Shown here: positions 34,884 to 45,408 of the stretch, one piece after another
Numbering within the stretch: position 1 is the stretch's first letter
Layout: each line of letters opens with the position of its first letter
Origin: Blepharisma japonicum
Taxonomy: Eukaryota > Ciliophora > Heterotrichea > Heterotrichida > Blepharismidae
DNA length: 64,000 nt
Reading direction: 5' to 3'
Assembly: GCA_949751835.1 (NCBI GenBank)
Contig: CATKHK010000107.1
Span: 62,001 to 126,000 of the forward strand
Notes under the pieces: generated by a model
Told to the model about the DNA's origin: nothing
Databases searched by the model: none
What the model saw: only the letters and a program-made list of their open reading frames with translations
Position numbers and translations under genes: made by a program

Positions 34884-35540
34884 ATGGGCGGATCAAGTAG
34901 CAGGCCAACTCCTCCTCCTCCTCCTCCTAAACCTAAATCTAAACCTTCTACACCACCTACGCCTTCTCCTCCTCTATGTAAAATGATAAATGTAACCTTC
35001 ATCGATATATATGGTCTTCGAGTCATTAAAAACGTTAATCAAGATTGAAATTTAGCATTATTAGCTAAATCTTTATCAATTGATTATGTTGACATAAAAG
35101 AAGGTGGAAATTTTACTTTTTCTCTTGATGGTAGAGTTATATCATACTCCCAAGATAAAACCTCAAATCTCAAAAGTCTTGGCTTTAAAGAAAATTCAGA
35201 AATTTATATAAGACATGAAAAAAAGGGTTCAGGGAAAATAAATGTTTTCCTTATTGATACAAATGACTCTAAGATAGTATTTACAGTTAATCCTCAGTGT
35301 ATTTATAAAGATTTCTGTGAATTATTCAAGCATAAGACCGGCATTCCTCTTTGGCTACATCTTGTAATGATTAAAAAAAAAACTTTGATTTATGATTCAG
35401 TTAAATCTTGCAAAATATCAGAATTAAATATAAATAGCATGAGTGAGGTAAGATGAATGCCACGCAATATAGGAGGGTTTCTGATCAAAGTCAACTGAGA
35501 ATGAAATAATATAATTAGTAAAAATGCTTATTTTAGCTAA
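34884..35540 (+). CDS. UBL-3: N-myristoylation-type tandem ubiquitin-like precursor with diglycine
   Basis: 218 residues; four TGA as Trp. MGGSSSRP fits N-myristoylation; a run of six Pro and a Pro/Ser/Lys linker extend to about 32. First UBL about 33-108 (VTFIDIYGL, LKSLGFK), second about 113-198. The second ends ELNINSMSEVRWMPRNIGG: again 15 residues from the Ile to the last Gly, as in ubiquitin. The 20-residue tail starts FLIKVNWEWNN. E2-4 lies convergent, with its stop 70 bp away. Only reading TGA as Trp reveals the diglycine. Confidence 0.83.
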
Positions 35541-35610
35541 ATAATTTGCCTTATAAATTAATTTATCTGCTTTTAAAAAGTAATTATAATTTTTATAATA
35601 TTTGATTAAT

Positions 35611-36045
35611 CTAATTTGCATATTTTCTCGTCCATTTCCTTGCTTTCCTCTCAAATTCTGCTTCACTTTTAATCAAAATTTCTATTGCCTTGTTTAAAAA
35701 CCCATTTTCTTTATTGGGCAGATTAAGCAATGCGAAAATGCCATAAAACACTGACCTTAAAGAGGTTTTTGGTGCCCATTCTGAGCCAATTAATGAGCAG
35801 CAGATCTTTCCATCTCGGCCAACATTTGGGTGAAAGATTTTTGTTTTGAAATAAAATTCAGGCGCACTCAGAGGATAATTAGAAGGAAAAATTATTTCAT
35901 ACTGAAATCTTCCATTTTCAAAGGGAGTACCTGGAGGTCCAATTAAAACACCTTCCCAATGGTGAAAATCATGCCCAACCTCTAATGAAACTCCTTCAAT
36001 AGGTAATTGAATTAAGGAATTATATTCTAGGACCAAACTCTCCAT
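35611..36045 (-). CDS. E2-4: ubiquitin-conjugating enzyme, minimal form
   Basis: 144 residues from MESLVLEYN. I chose this start because TTCTATAAA immediately precedes it and because the 18 extra residues of a longer frame are hydrophobic leader-like translation of the promoter. UBC fold: HHWEGVLIGPPGTPFENG, FPSNYPLSAPEFYF, HPN (72-74), catalytic Cys82 in GKICCS, and Trp90 encoded TGG in GSEWAP. It differs much from E2-1 to E2-3, so it probably serves another modifier or target set. It lies between UBL-3 and UBL-4. Confidence 0.9.
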   Translation of the reverse strand: MESLVLEYNSLIQLPIEGVSLEVGHDFHHWEGVLIGPPGTPFENGRFQYEIIFPSNYPLSAPEFYFKTKIFHPNVGRDGKICCSLIGSEWAPKTSLRSVFYGIFALLNLPNKENGFLNKAIEILIKSEAEFERKARKWTRKYAN

Positions 36046-36260
36046 TTTATAGAATTTAAATATTAATATAGTAAATATAAGGGTTTTGATTAAAATCATA
36101 ATATAAATCTATATGTTTTTACTTTTATTCTTTCAATTCCAGTTTGAGTGTAGAGATCTTAAAAAATTTGATATTATAATTTATGCAATGCACAGCTTTT
36201 GTGATTCTCTAAAGACTCTAAGAACTATATTAACTCAAAGTTCATATTTTGGAATATAAT

Positions 36261-36800
36261 CTAACTGATTAAGTAAATTATGCTTCTTCTGCCTCCAGGA
36301 TGTCTTAAAATAATATTCAAAACCGTTTTGTCGGTAAAATATAACTTTTCCAGAGAAAAATTCCTATAATTTTCTAGAGTTAGAACTTCGGCATCCTTAA
36401 TCATTACAGTATGATTTCCAATTCTGTTGCCGAATCTTTCTTGCAGGTGAGTGACTAACTGCTGAAAACTCCAACCGAGCTCAACAAGAATAGTACTTGA
36501 TTCTTGATCATCATTTTTGACTATTATTGAAGCCTTCTTAACCTTCACTTCTTCAGTTTGTGTCCCACCCACTGGAATAAGAGATATCTTATCATCATTT
36601 CCAATGCCAAGATCTTCGAGAGTCCCATTAGTATTAAGCGATATAATCTTTCTATTGTGCTTCACCATATAGTTACGAATGCGAAAACGGTTTTCAATAG
36701 CCGTTAGCAATTGAGAAGGGCTGGCATTGCTTGCAATAAGAATTTCGTCTTGAACATTGTTTGCAGTATCTTTAATTTTTAATGTAATTGTCGTAAGCAT
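36261..36800 (-). CDS. UBL-4: two ubiquitin-like units, each ending in diglycine
   Basis: 179 residues from MLTTITLKIKD. An ATG 18 nt further upstream lies inside the GATTCTATAAA element and is unlikely. First UBL residues 1-74, ending ISLIPVGG; second about 85-170, ending VLNIILRHPGG with the ubiquitin spacing of 15 residues after LYF. A 9-residue tail RRSIIYLIS follows. With Gly-Gly at both unit ends it looks like a small polyubiquitin-type precursor. It stands upstream of E2-4 on the same strand with a 215-bp gap. Confidence 0.85.
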   Translation of the reverse strand: MLTTITLKIKDTANNVQDEILIASNASPSQLLTAIENRFRIRNYMVKHNRKIISLNTNGTLEDLGIGNDDKISLIPVGGTQTEEVKVKKASIIVKNDDQESSTILVELGWSFQQLVTHLQERFGNRIGNHTVMIKDAEVLTLENYRNFSLEKLYFTDKTVLNIILRHPGGRRSIIYLIS

Positions 36801-36804
36801 TATT

Positions 36805-36815
36805 TTTATAGAATC
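36805..36815 (-). promoter_or_regulatory. GATTCTATAAA element upstream of UBL-4
   Basis: On the coding strand GATTCTATAAA ends 4 nt before the chosen UBL-4 start. The same arrangement, TTCTATAAAAATAA then ATG, precedes UBL-6. Confidence 0.45.
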
Positions 36816-37200
36816 CAAAATTTAGAGACAAAATTAAAATGGAGCACATAAGCAAATATCCTAAGCAGGTATTTCATAATCTTAGATTAATTGAGCATTT
36901 ATAGAGCTCTAAGAGTTTCGTTATTGTCTTCTTTTAATTATTTTTGCCAGCTAAAAAATGATAATACAAAAAAATTGATACAGAGAAAATTAAAAGATCT
37001 GGAAATTGGTTCTTAAGAAAAGTAATTTTATAAGTGTTTTTTTATCTTAATTTATCGTTAAACCTAGTCTAAAATATTTAAAATTTAAGATAATTAATGC
37101 TTTAAATGATTAATTTCCTAGTCAAATTAGCTGATCAATTATAACTAAAAAAAAAGAGCAATTTAATAAGCTAATTCTATAATTTTTGGTTAATTTAATA
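36816..37200. other. Intergenic between UBL-4 and USP-J
   Basis: AT-rich; no gene or repeat that I can support. Confidence 0.5.
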
Positions 37201-38208
37201 TTATTTTTGCTTATAAAAAAGCATATAGGCATGATCATAATCAGGCTCTTCTTTATCTATAAAAGCGTCGTTATATTTAATCCAAATTCTATCAGAGTTT
37301 AAAGTAAAAGCAATATAATGGCCAAAACTTCCACTACCATAATAGCAAATTACTCCAAATAATTCATATTCTTTTTTACAATCATTTATATGAGTCTTTG
37401 GAATTCTATGCTGATTTGAAGTATCTGCAACATAAAATACCAAATACTCAGGCAAATCTAGACTTTCTAATACAATTTTCGTTTTTCTTAGGCACCCGCA
37501 TTTCTCACATATTAATTCCAAATTTTCTTCCTTTCTTTTTAAATCTTCTATGCATTTTTCTGATTCTATTTTTGTATTTGGAGGTATAGTTAAAAATATT
37601 TGCTGCTCATCATTTAATATCTTGTGGCCGCTTTCGCAGGTAAATGCATTAGTTTTTTTTATCAAAAATAAATTTTTATTATCTTTGAGCTCATCAGTAA
37701 AATTGTCAATTAAAATACTGTGAGTTCTTTGCAATCATTTTGAGCCATATTTGCAAACTAAATAAAATGCTACCATGGGGTAATTTTGTTTAAGTTCAAG
37801 AAGAAAGGATTCTATCAGAGGCTTGAAGCTACTTGGAGAGCCATTTGATCTAACAAGATCTAAAATTTTTGATAATCATTTAAATTCGGCTCTATTCGAT
37901 TGTGCTATAAGATCTATAAATTTTAGAGCACATGCAAGTACTTGAATTATTGAGTTTAAATAGCAAGTATTTCCATAATTAGGGATACCGGCGTAATGAG
38001 AGAAAGTTGTGCTTTCTTCAGTTGACCTCACTTCTCCATATGCTCCTTCTTGAATTAGTGTACTGTTAACAACATTTGGATGACTCTCAGAATTATTATT
38101 TCTTCTCCTTCTTCATTTGCGTAATATATATAAGATGAGTGCTAAAATAAATCCACCCGAAGTACCACAAGTAATCCCAATTATCAATTTTATATCTTTA
38201 TCTTCCAT
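37201..38208 (-). pseudogene. USP-J: membrane-anchored USP with a one-base frameshift
   Basis: MEDKDIKLIIGITCG opens a frame with one anchor (about 6-29), then RKWRRRR (Trp from TGA), GNTCYLN, and NYPM before a 16-nt intron at 37758-37773 (GTAGCATTTTATTTAG). After splicing, MAQNDCKEL is read but the next codons hit TAA, because one base is missing relative to USP-B (GAACTCACAG against GAACTTTACAG). If the intron is kept, the frame stays open to the end, with VCKYGSKWLQRTH replacing the QQD box. SGHYIAF-like FGHYIAF and YND follow. Either it is newly dead, or an intron was turned into exon, or the base is an assembly error. Confidence 0.75.
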
Positions 38209-38966
38209 TATTATATAAATTATATGTGCATTTATTTAGGGATAGCTAGCTGGCGAGATTAATTCCACTATAAATGTTTTATGATTTCATTTGAAATTAA
38301 AAATATCAATTTGTAGAATCTTAATTTTATCTTTTTAACTCTATTTTAAAAATACTCTTTTTATAGTGAATAAATCCTTAAAATCTACTTTATAGAAACT
38401 GAAATATAATAAATATCCAAAAAGGACGATCGAGTTGATTCTGTATCTCTAGAAACAAAGGGAAAGCCCACCAAAATAAATGCCTTTTAGATTTTATGTG
38501 CATTTTTTGAGTTACAATTAGCTAAAAAGAACGCTTAGTTTTTCTGTCTAAATTCTGTTTCTGATCATTCTATTAATTTGAAAATTTATGTGCTTTCTTT
38601 GGATCACAATAAGATAAAAAGAAAAGTTAGTTTTTTCAGTCTAAATACTCCTCAAGAAAAAAATCATTAGATTATCTATTTGAACTGTCAAATTTCTGAA
38701 TCACTGCATGACATGATAATTCCAGATTTTAAGGCAAGACTGGCATATAAATATAAAATAGCCTATTTAATCTTATCATTGAATTAGAATCAATAATTAA
38801 TCTATAATTCAAGCAATCAAAATCAATTAAGACATTTAGACCCATTTGATACATATATTTTTTACCAGCACAATAGTCTATATATCTATATTTCTATTGT
38901 GAAGTAAAAAAATGTCAATCTATCATAATATAAAAAGATTATAAATTATAGAATCTCGAAATTAAA
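38209..38966. other. Divergent region between USP-J and E2-3
   Basis: No gene. From about 38330 it matches the E2-1 and E2-2 upstream flanks, including GTTGATTCTGTATCTCT. Confidence 0.5.
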
Positions 38967-39437
38967 ATGGATAGCACAATTCAAAGGCTTATGAGAGAAT
39001 TATGTGAGATGAGATCTGATCATTTAAATTATTTAACAGTTGATACCGAGGAAAATGATATCTTGAGATGGAAGGGAACTCTCAGTGGCCCGCCTGGAAC
39101 TCCATATGAAGGAGGACTTTTCGAATTTCAGCTAGATTTTCCCCAGAACTACCCAGATCATCCTCCTTCATTCAAATTTAATACTCCTATTTTTCACCCA
39201 AATATTTCGCCGTGCTCTGGAAATGTTTGCTTGCAGATTTTTAGTAAATATTGCTGAAATAGTCGATATACTCCAAAGGTAATTATAAGCTACATAATTG
39301 CTTTATTAAATAAACCAAATGCAGCAGGTGGATTCCAATCCGAAGCAACAACTGCCATGCGAGAGAGCTCCACTCGATTTCAACAGATGGCAAGAGAGTT
39401 TACTTTAAGATACGCTATGGATAGACTTATAATCTAA
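38967..39437 (+). CDS. E2-3: ubiquitin-conjugating enzyme
   Basis: 156 residues, the most divergent of the E2-1/2/3 trio. WKGTLSGPPGTPYEGG, FPQNYPDHPPSFKF, HPN (78-80), catalytic Cys88 in GNVCLQIF and Trp97 (TGA). A base is missing at the old YAMG-TAG end, so the protein runs on as YAMDRLII to a TAA 18 nt later. That changes only the last residues and should not harm the fold. Confidence 0.9.
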
Positions 39438-39603
39438 TTTATTCATATGGATTTAATTACGCAAGATATTTATAGAAATTAATTATAAATGGAAAAATAT
39501 GACTAGTTACAAGCAGTTACTACCAAGCTTAGAGTTATTAGAACTAAGCTAATGGTATATAAAATGCCTTCAATCCAGAGAAGACACTTACAATAAACTT
39601 ATC

Positions 39604-39759
39604 TTGGATGCAGCTGAGCTATACTGTGCATTTTTTATATTGATATTATCTGTCATATTAGAACAAGTCGTTTTGATAACTATTTGCTTGATGGAAACCT
39701 TTGTGGAGAATCCAAATTTCAGAAATGCTTATAATTTCTTCTATAAAAATAAAAATTAA
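39604..39759 (+). pseudogene. Relic of a USP C-terminus downstream of E2-3
   Basis: Third copy of the relic. It ends ENPNFRNAYNFFYKNKN before TAA, the clearest USP C-terminus of the three. Confidence 0.6.
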
Positions 39760-39778
39760 GTTTCGATCACGATTTTAA

Positions 39779-39945
39779 ATGAAAATCGCTATTTATATTT
39801 ATTTGCAAGAGAAATTTTTGGCTTCTTCAAGGTCCTTATTGAAGAGAAGAAATTGGCTATGAATTGGTAGAAGTATGAGAGCCCTGGTATGAGTCTGAAG
39901 TCAGCTCTGGTTCCCATATCTAGAGTTTTTATCTGCTGTAACTAA
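39779..39945 (+). pseudogene. Frameshifted third copy of the 47-residue ORF
   Basis: Begins MKIAIYIYLQEKFL, then leaves the frame kept by the copies at 10388 and 25406. Confidence 0.45.
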
Positions 39946-40167
39946 AAACTGAATTGATTTTCAATAAAAGTCTCAGAGCCAAGAGTTGCAAAATTAATCT
40001 TAATATAAACATAAATTTTGCTTGCATGATTAATTTTGTTGTCGTATTAGTTGATGAAATGGTGAATAAGCATATTGAAATTATAAGCATAAGCTTAAAT
40101 AATTGCAATTAAAGCAATTGCATCTTATTAAAATTTCAATCTAGTGTTAAATCTATATATTTCACAG

Positions 40168-40250
40168 TAAAAAGGTGTCCAACAGACTCCGATATGGATA
40201 TCTGGTCGTACACAATAGCATTCAGGGACCCCCGCCTCCCAACTCCTATA
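40168..40250. repeat. GC-richer conserved block closing the E2 cassette, copy 3
   Basis: Matches 10762-10840 and 25790-25875; the core here is CAACAGACTCCGATATGGAT, with CAGGGACCCCC further on. Confidence 0.5.
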
Positions 40251-40429
40251 TAAAATTATTGATAAGTAAATTTAATATAAATCTTTAAATTAAATATATT
40301 AGGCATAAATATAAATCTATAAAAATTGTAAAGATTCCTATACTGATACTTAAGTTATGCTTAAACGACTAATTCATATTAACTCTTATCTCAGAGTAAT
40401 ATAATTATATCATATGAATCGGAAGAGTT

Positions 40430-41745
40430 GCCCATCTAATAGCTGAGAGTGCAGCTTAAGACAAGATTCCAAAGGCCAGGGACTAGCTTAAAAACAAAGC
40501 CTCAGAATGAGCAGAAATAAACACGGTAGCCAGCCAAAATCTTTCGAAATAAAAGCTCTATAAGAAATCAAAAAGAGAGCCAAACGTATCGTTTTCTACA
40601 GAATAGACTCTTTGAAGTAATAGAAAATGAAAAAAATTATTGAAAGAATGAAGCTAAGTTTATTGAATTAAAATGAGTAAAAGGTGCTGAGTTCATTTAT
40701 ACCAAAATAATGCCAAAAACAATTATAATGCCTAGCAACTTCTGTCTGGAATAAAAACGCATGAATCCAAAATAAACTCTATGAAATCTCAATAAATAAA
40801 TCATTAAAATACAATTAGTATGCTTTCATACAAAATATTGAAGATTTATAAAAATTTTGAAATCTAAAACATTGAAAAAGTATATTATATATTAAGAAAA
40901 TTAAAGAATACAAAAATAAATTGATGAAAAAAATAAAGAATTTCTTGGATTAAAAATCAAAATGAGAAAGATTTGAATGCACCAACTAGAGCTCATTATT
41001 TAGCTTTAAAGAATCCAAAAAAATATAACCAAATTCCTGGTCTGACACCTAATTATTCATCACAATGCACCACATCTTCTGTCAGAGAATTTAAGCACTT
41101 TTTATCAAGTCCCTGTCGGGTTTCCAAATATAGGCTAAACTTGCTATTTAAACTCGTATTTCTAACCAGATACAGCTTAAATAGCTGATATCTTTCATTT
41201 TACAAAGAATGTATGAATATTTTTCTCAAATAATTTTAAATAGATGAATCATTATCAACAAGACACAAAAGAAGCTTTATTTTGACCTTATCCTAAATCA
41301 AGGATGATAACCAGAAAAAGATTTTCTCTATATTAACAAATAAAATTTATAAATGCAATGAAGGACATTCTTTTTTTAAAGCAGATTTTTCATTTCCCGT
41401 AATTATCCCATCTAATTCTGATATTTTGAGAGCAATGAATGGCCTTTTTAAAGAGAAATAACTCGATGAAATATGGTGCCAAGGATGCCAAAAATTAAAA
41501 AAGAAAACTCGGGAGGTGAATTCGATTGATTTTTCTAGTAACTTGAAATTCTATACACAACATAGAGGTCAAAATAATGTAAATAAAAAAATATTAACTA
41601 TCCTGATAAGCTATTATTTGCTATGGACAAGGCTATAATTGTGGGTATTACCTTGATAAGAATGATGTGAGTGTGGTCCTTGGTCAGAAAGTGAGATCCT
41701 GACTATTCGAAAGCTTATATTCTATTTTTCAAAATAAAGTATCAT
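40430..41745 (+). pseudogene. Decayed coiled-coil USP, relative of USP-H
   Basis: VIENEKNYWKNEAKFIELK (about 40630) looks like the remains of a charged N-terminal region. FYQVPVGFPNIG, a TAG, then TCYLNS matches the USP-H Cys box; YQQDTKEALF is the QQD box. No clear His box remains. There are many stops. Confidence 0.7.
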
Positions 41746-41783
41746 AGAATTAAAAAATAATTTATAAGACGATTGCTTGCTAT

Positions 41784-42295
41784 CTATTGATTTTTCCAAG
41801 ACTTAAGATATTTTATTAGCAAATTCTGCTTGTATTGATTATTTAAAAAACATACGGCGTGGCAAATAATAAGGATCTTGATGAAGGGAGATAGCAAGCG
41901 ATATGTAAATCCCATTAGGTTTTCTGGCTTAATTAAAGCGGAGACGCTAAGATAAGCTTTCTCTGGGACAATTTTTTTCTCATAAGGAAATTGGAGGAGA
42001 TTTATAGAAGTGACTGATAATTTGGCCAATCTGGAAGATTACTCAGCGAGATACTGAAAGTTGTGTCGGCTTAAAGTTGTTTTTTCTCAAAAGTCGAACT
42101 TTTAAATTTTCAGCGGGGAACCCTGTATAAAGCGCAGTATAGTTGCATATCTCTTTTATTAACCAGACAGTAAGAGAGGCCTCTTCCGGCATGAGCAATT
42201 TTTGAGATATCGTAATGCAAAATTGAGGAATAAGCTAAGTGATAGAAGGAAATAGGTCTTTGCCTTTCTCTGAGCTTTAAAATAAAGAATAACAA
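41784..42295 (-). pseudogene. Unrecognised decayed coding fragment
   Basis: GC is higher than around it. Two pieces in different frames: QRPISFYHLAYSSILHYDIS with KIAHAGRGLSYCLVNKRD, then AKLSVTSINLLQFPYEKKIV with LIKPENLMGFTYRLL. They probably come from one host gene. Family not recognised. Confidence 0.4.
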
Positions 42296-42369
42296 TTATT
42301 TAAAATGCTAAAAGCTTAATAAAAATTAAAAATCATCTTTATTATTTGCATTAGCTAATTACAGTGTAA

Positions 42370-42382
42370 GATTCTATAAATT
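42370..42382 (+). promoter_or_regulatory. GATTCTATAAATT element upstream of USP-K
   Basis: The same 13-mer, ending 15 nt before the USP-K start codon. Confidence 0.5.
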
Positions 42383-42397
42383 TAAATAGAATTTAAT

Positions 42398-43357
42398 ATG
42401 ATTGAATGGATAACTAATGTCTGAAATAGGCTGTGTGGAGATAGACAGGATAAGATAAAAGAATCTAAGAACGATGGCCGAGTAGAAACTCCAAATTATA
42501 AGAAAGAAAAAAGCCCCAAAAATATTATCAAAAGCAATAATATCAACAAAGAAGAAAAACCAAATATTATTGTCAAAAAAGGAATTCCAAATTATGGGAA
42601 CACTTGCTACTTAAATTCAGTTCTGCAAATATTTGCAAGCACCCCAGAACTTTCAAAATATTTGAAAAATCCTAATTGCAAACTTTCAAACGCTCTATTA
42701 TCGATTATGAGCATAGTAAATAGTAACTCCAATGCCAATTTTAAGTCAGAAATTAATTGCCTATTAAATCTTATTTGTCAAACATACCCAAATGTATTTT
42801 TTACATAGTTTACTATTGGCAACCAAAATGATTGTAAAGAAATATTTACAATAATAATTGATATAATTGCAGAAAATAATGAAAACCTGGAGAAATTATT
42901 TTTTATTAAAAAATATATAACGATTAAATGCAAAAAAGGACACTCGCAAAACATTGAAGAGGTGAGCACATTTTTCGTAATTCCGAGAAAATATGATTTA
43001 AATATAAAAAAATGTATAGGGCAGACAGATGCCTCTAATGGTGATAATAAATTTTATTGCAATGCCTGCAAGAATTTAATAGATGCTGAAGCTTCAGCAG
43101 ATTATAAACTTCCTCAGATTGTAGTCTTGTATTTTTCTGGTGAAAATCCAAAAAGAAGGAATATTAAAGAAAATGATAAATTTAAAGGGAAAAAATATAA
43201 GATTTATGGAGTTATTTGTTTTAATCCATCTAATCACCATTATATAGCGTTTACATTAGACTATGGGATATGAAGAGAATATAATGACGAGCATGTGTTT
43301 GAAAGGAAGCCTGATTACAATCATGTTTATATGGCATTTTATAGAATAGTTAAATAA
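42398..43357 (+). CDS. USP-K: soluble-type ubiquitin-specific protease
   Basis: 314 residues; two TGA as Trp (residues 9 and in GIWREYND); 15-nt intron at 42794-42808 (GTATTTTTTACATAG). There is no membrane segment: MIEWITNVWNRLCG is followed by a Lys/Asn-rich linker to about residue 65. Catalytic features: GNTCYLN, GNQNDCKEI, HHYIAFT, YND; zinc ribbon CKKGH and CNAC. Intact. Confidence 0.88.
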
Positions 43358-44679
43358 TTCAATACAAATTTATGCTTGGACGAAAATCTTTACTAGTTAT
43401 AACTACATTTTTTATAATTTGCTAATTCTTCATATAAAGCTTTTGGCTATATTCTTACAAAAGTTTACCCTAATTTTCGTACTATAAGAGTAAAACTAAA
43501 TTTTATAAATTAGGAGGTTTCAAGATAATAATTTCTAAATTATATTTGTATAAAATTATTGAAAATTTTTTGAGGAGTTAATGGAATTTTTAATAGTTTA
43601 AGCTTACTGTAGGATGAAGCAAATCCTTAGTCTATTATTCTAAAATATAAAATGATTAATTCCATTTTTTTGTCTAGCTTGCATCTTTCCTTGTCAATTT
43701 CTATATTATTAAATATTGGATAACATAAGTTTTCTTGTTCCAATAGTAAGGGTTTAAATAAAGCAAAAGGAAGAGACTCAAAAAATATTAAAAATCAGCT
43801 GATTTGCATCTCTGTAGTTTTTTCTGCTTTCCTATATTGGAAAAATTAGACTCGTTCTGTGCTGCGCATTTTGCTATTTAATAATGAGTATCTCCCTGGA
43901 CTGTAAAGGCAGACTTTTTATGTCTGAGAGAAAAACACTCCATTATCTACAGTTTTATAATACTACATCTAAGAATTAAGCTGCCCTCATGGCCTTATTC
44001 AGAAATCCATTGACAGTTCACTCAAATTGGGGCATAGATTTCCCCTTTCCGTTAGCATATAAGTGACCATAAAGCTAAAAATTTCCCATACAAAGCTCTT
44101 AAATTTGAAAAAAGTCTATTCTAATCCTTTTCCTGGTATTTATCTCACTTAATCATTATCCATTATGCATCGCTTTGTCAAAGATTGCCTAGTTTATCCA
44201 CCTTACCCTTATTGCATCAATTGACAACGTTAGTAGCCATCCCAACCTAGCAAGAATTCTAGAATATTTGTAGCCCATACCTTGCACCTTGTGGTAGACT
44301 TGACCAATCTTTATAATGAATATGCTATAGGTCTTATTTCTTGTAATTGCGGATACTTAAGAAGAATGTCTCCTAAAAAATCAATGGCCAGATCCCAAGG
44401 ACTATGGAGATATTGCCTAGTGTAGTTTATTAAAGGTAAAGTTCGAAAGTCAAGGTCATAATCATAAAATTATTGTAGAAAGAAATAATCATAAAATTAT
44501 TGTAGAAAGAAAATCTCACCTCATCTATGGTTAAATATTTTCTAAGTATCTTATGGCTGCCTCAGTCTTCAAGTGATTATCAATACTTTGGCTCTATAGT
44601 ATCTATGATCAATCTACATTTCATCATTTGTTATGTGTAATATGCTAAAATATATATTTAAGACTGATGATTTATATAA
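43358..44679. other. Long gene-poor stretch
   Basis: No gene that I can support on either strand. It contains a 27-bp tandem duplication at about 44460-44513 (unit AATCATAAAATTATTGTAGA plus seven bases, twice). Some minus-strand stretches near 44000-44400 look weakly coding but carry stops and match nothing I know. Confidence 0.45.
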
Positions 44680-45408
44680 TTATGATTTAAGTAAAATAAA
44701 GCCTCCAACCATACTGTCTAGCACCATCATCTTACAATTATCTATGAATCCAAGCTCTTCTAATGTTTTATTTCCATCTTCAGCGGCTCCAAGTCTTCTA
44801 GCATTATAAAAGCACTCTATTCTTTGCATCCTAAGCTTTTTACAAATATCACTGTTCAGATTTCCAAACGTGTCAGATTTTTTGGCATCAAAAATATGAA
44901 TTTCTCCATTAACCTCGAGCAAAATTTTTATTTCGTCTTTAAGCACCCTCACAGTGGTTGAGCTAGAGAAACCTAACTCTTTTAAAGTATAATCTCCTTG
45001 CGATGCCAAATCCAGGCTTTTTTTAATATTATTGGTTTCTTTCCACATTGAAATGTTATGACGAATATCAAATGTAGTTTTCACTAAATTGGCGAACTCA
45101 GAAAGCTTCATTTGATCGCTTCTTATTTCAAGGACTTGGGTTTTATCTCCATATGCTATTTCGATAAATAAGTCAGAGATAACTTCGACCTGTAAGCAGC
45201 AGTTGTTGGTGAACCCTAAATCAGCTAGAGATTTATTTTTGTCACGGTTTAAATGGAGATAGGCTTCGTTTTTTTGAATTTTTAGATCATTGGTGATGGA
45301 AAGTCTATTTTTGATATTTTCATATAGCTCAGAAAATTTCATATCGGCTCGGCCTTCAACTACAGTGGTGCCTCCACCAATTACCTCAATTCTAATCGTT
45401 AAGGACAT
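44680..45408 (-). CDS. UBL-5: triple ubiquitin-like precursor with diglycine
   Basis: 242 residues, no TGA. Three ubiquitin-like units: about 1-78 (LADLGFTNNC), 80-155 (LKELGFSSST) and 158-236 (LEELGFIDNC), the last ending SMVGG with 15 residues between the Phe of LEELGF and the last Gly. The tail is FILLKS, six residues. Only the third unit has Gly-Gly, so the whole triple unit would be attached as one block. No lipid signal at the N-terminus, unlike UBL-1 to 3. Upstream lies a TTTGTAGATT element. Confidence 0.85.
   Translation of the reverse strand: MSLTIRIEVIGGGTTVVEGRADMKFSELYENIKNRLSITNDLKIQKNEAYLHLNRDKNKSLADLGFTNNCCLQVEVISDLFIEIAYGDKTQVLEIRSDQMKLSEFANLVKTTFDIRHNISMWKETNNIKKSLDLASQGDYTLKELGFSSSTTVRVLKDEIKILLEVNGEIHIFDAKKSDTFGNLNSDICKKLRMQRIECFYNARRLGAAEDGNKTLEELGFIDNCKMMVLDSMVGGFILLKS

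Noticed and set aside
36801-36818. Upstream ATG of UBL-4 (adds MDSIKI)
   Set aside because: It lies inside the GATTCTATAAA element that precedes other genes at their start.
43980-44420. Minus-strand coding fragment with stretches such as WDLAIDFLGDILLKYPQLQ
   Set aside because: Stops in frame and no recognisable family; could be chance in slightly GC-richer DNA.
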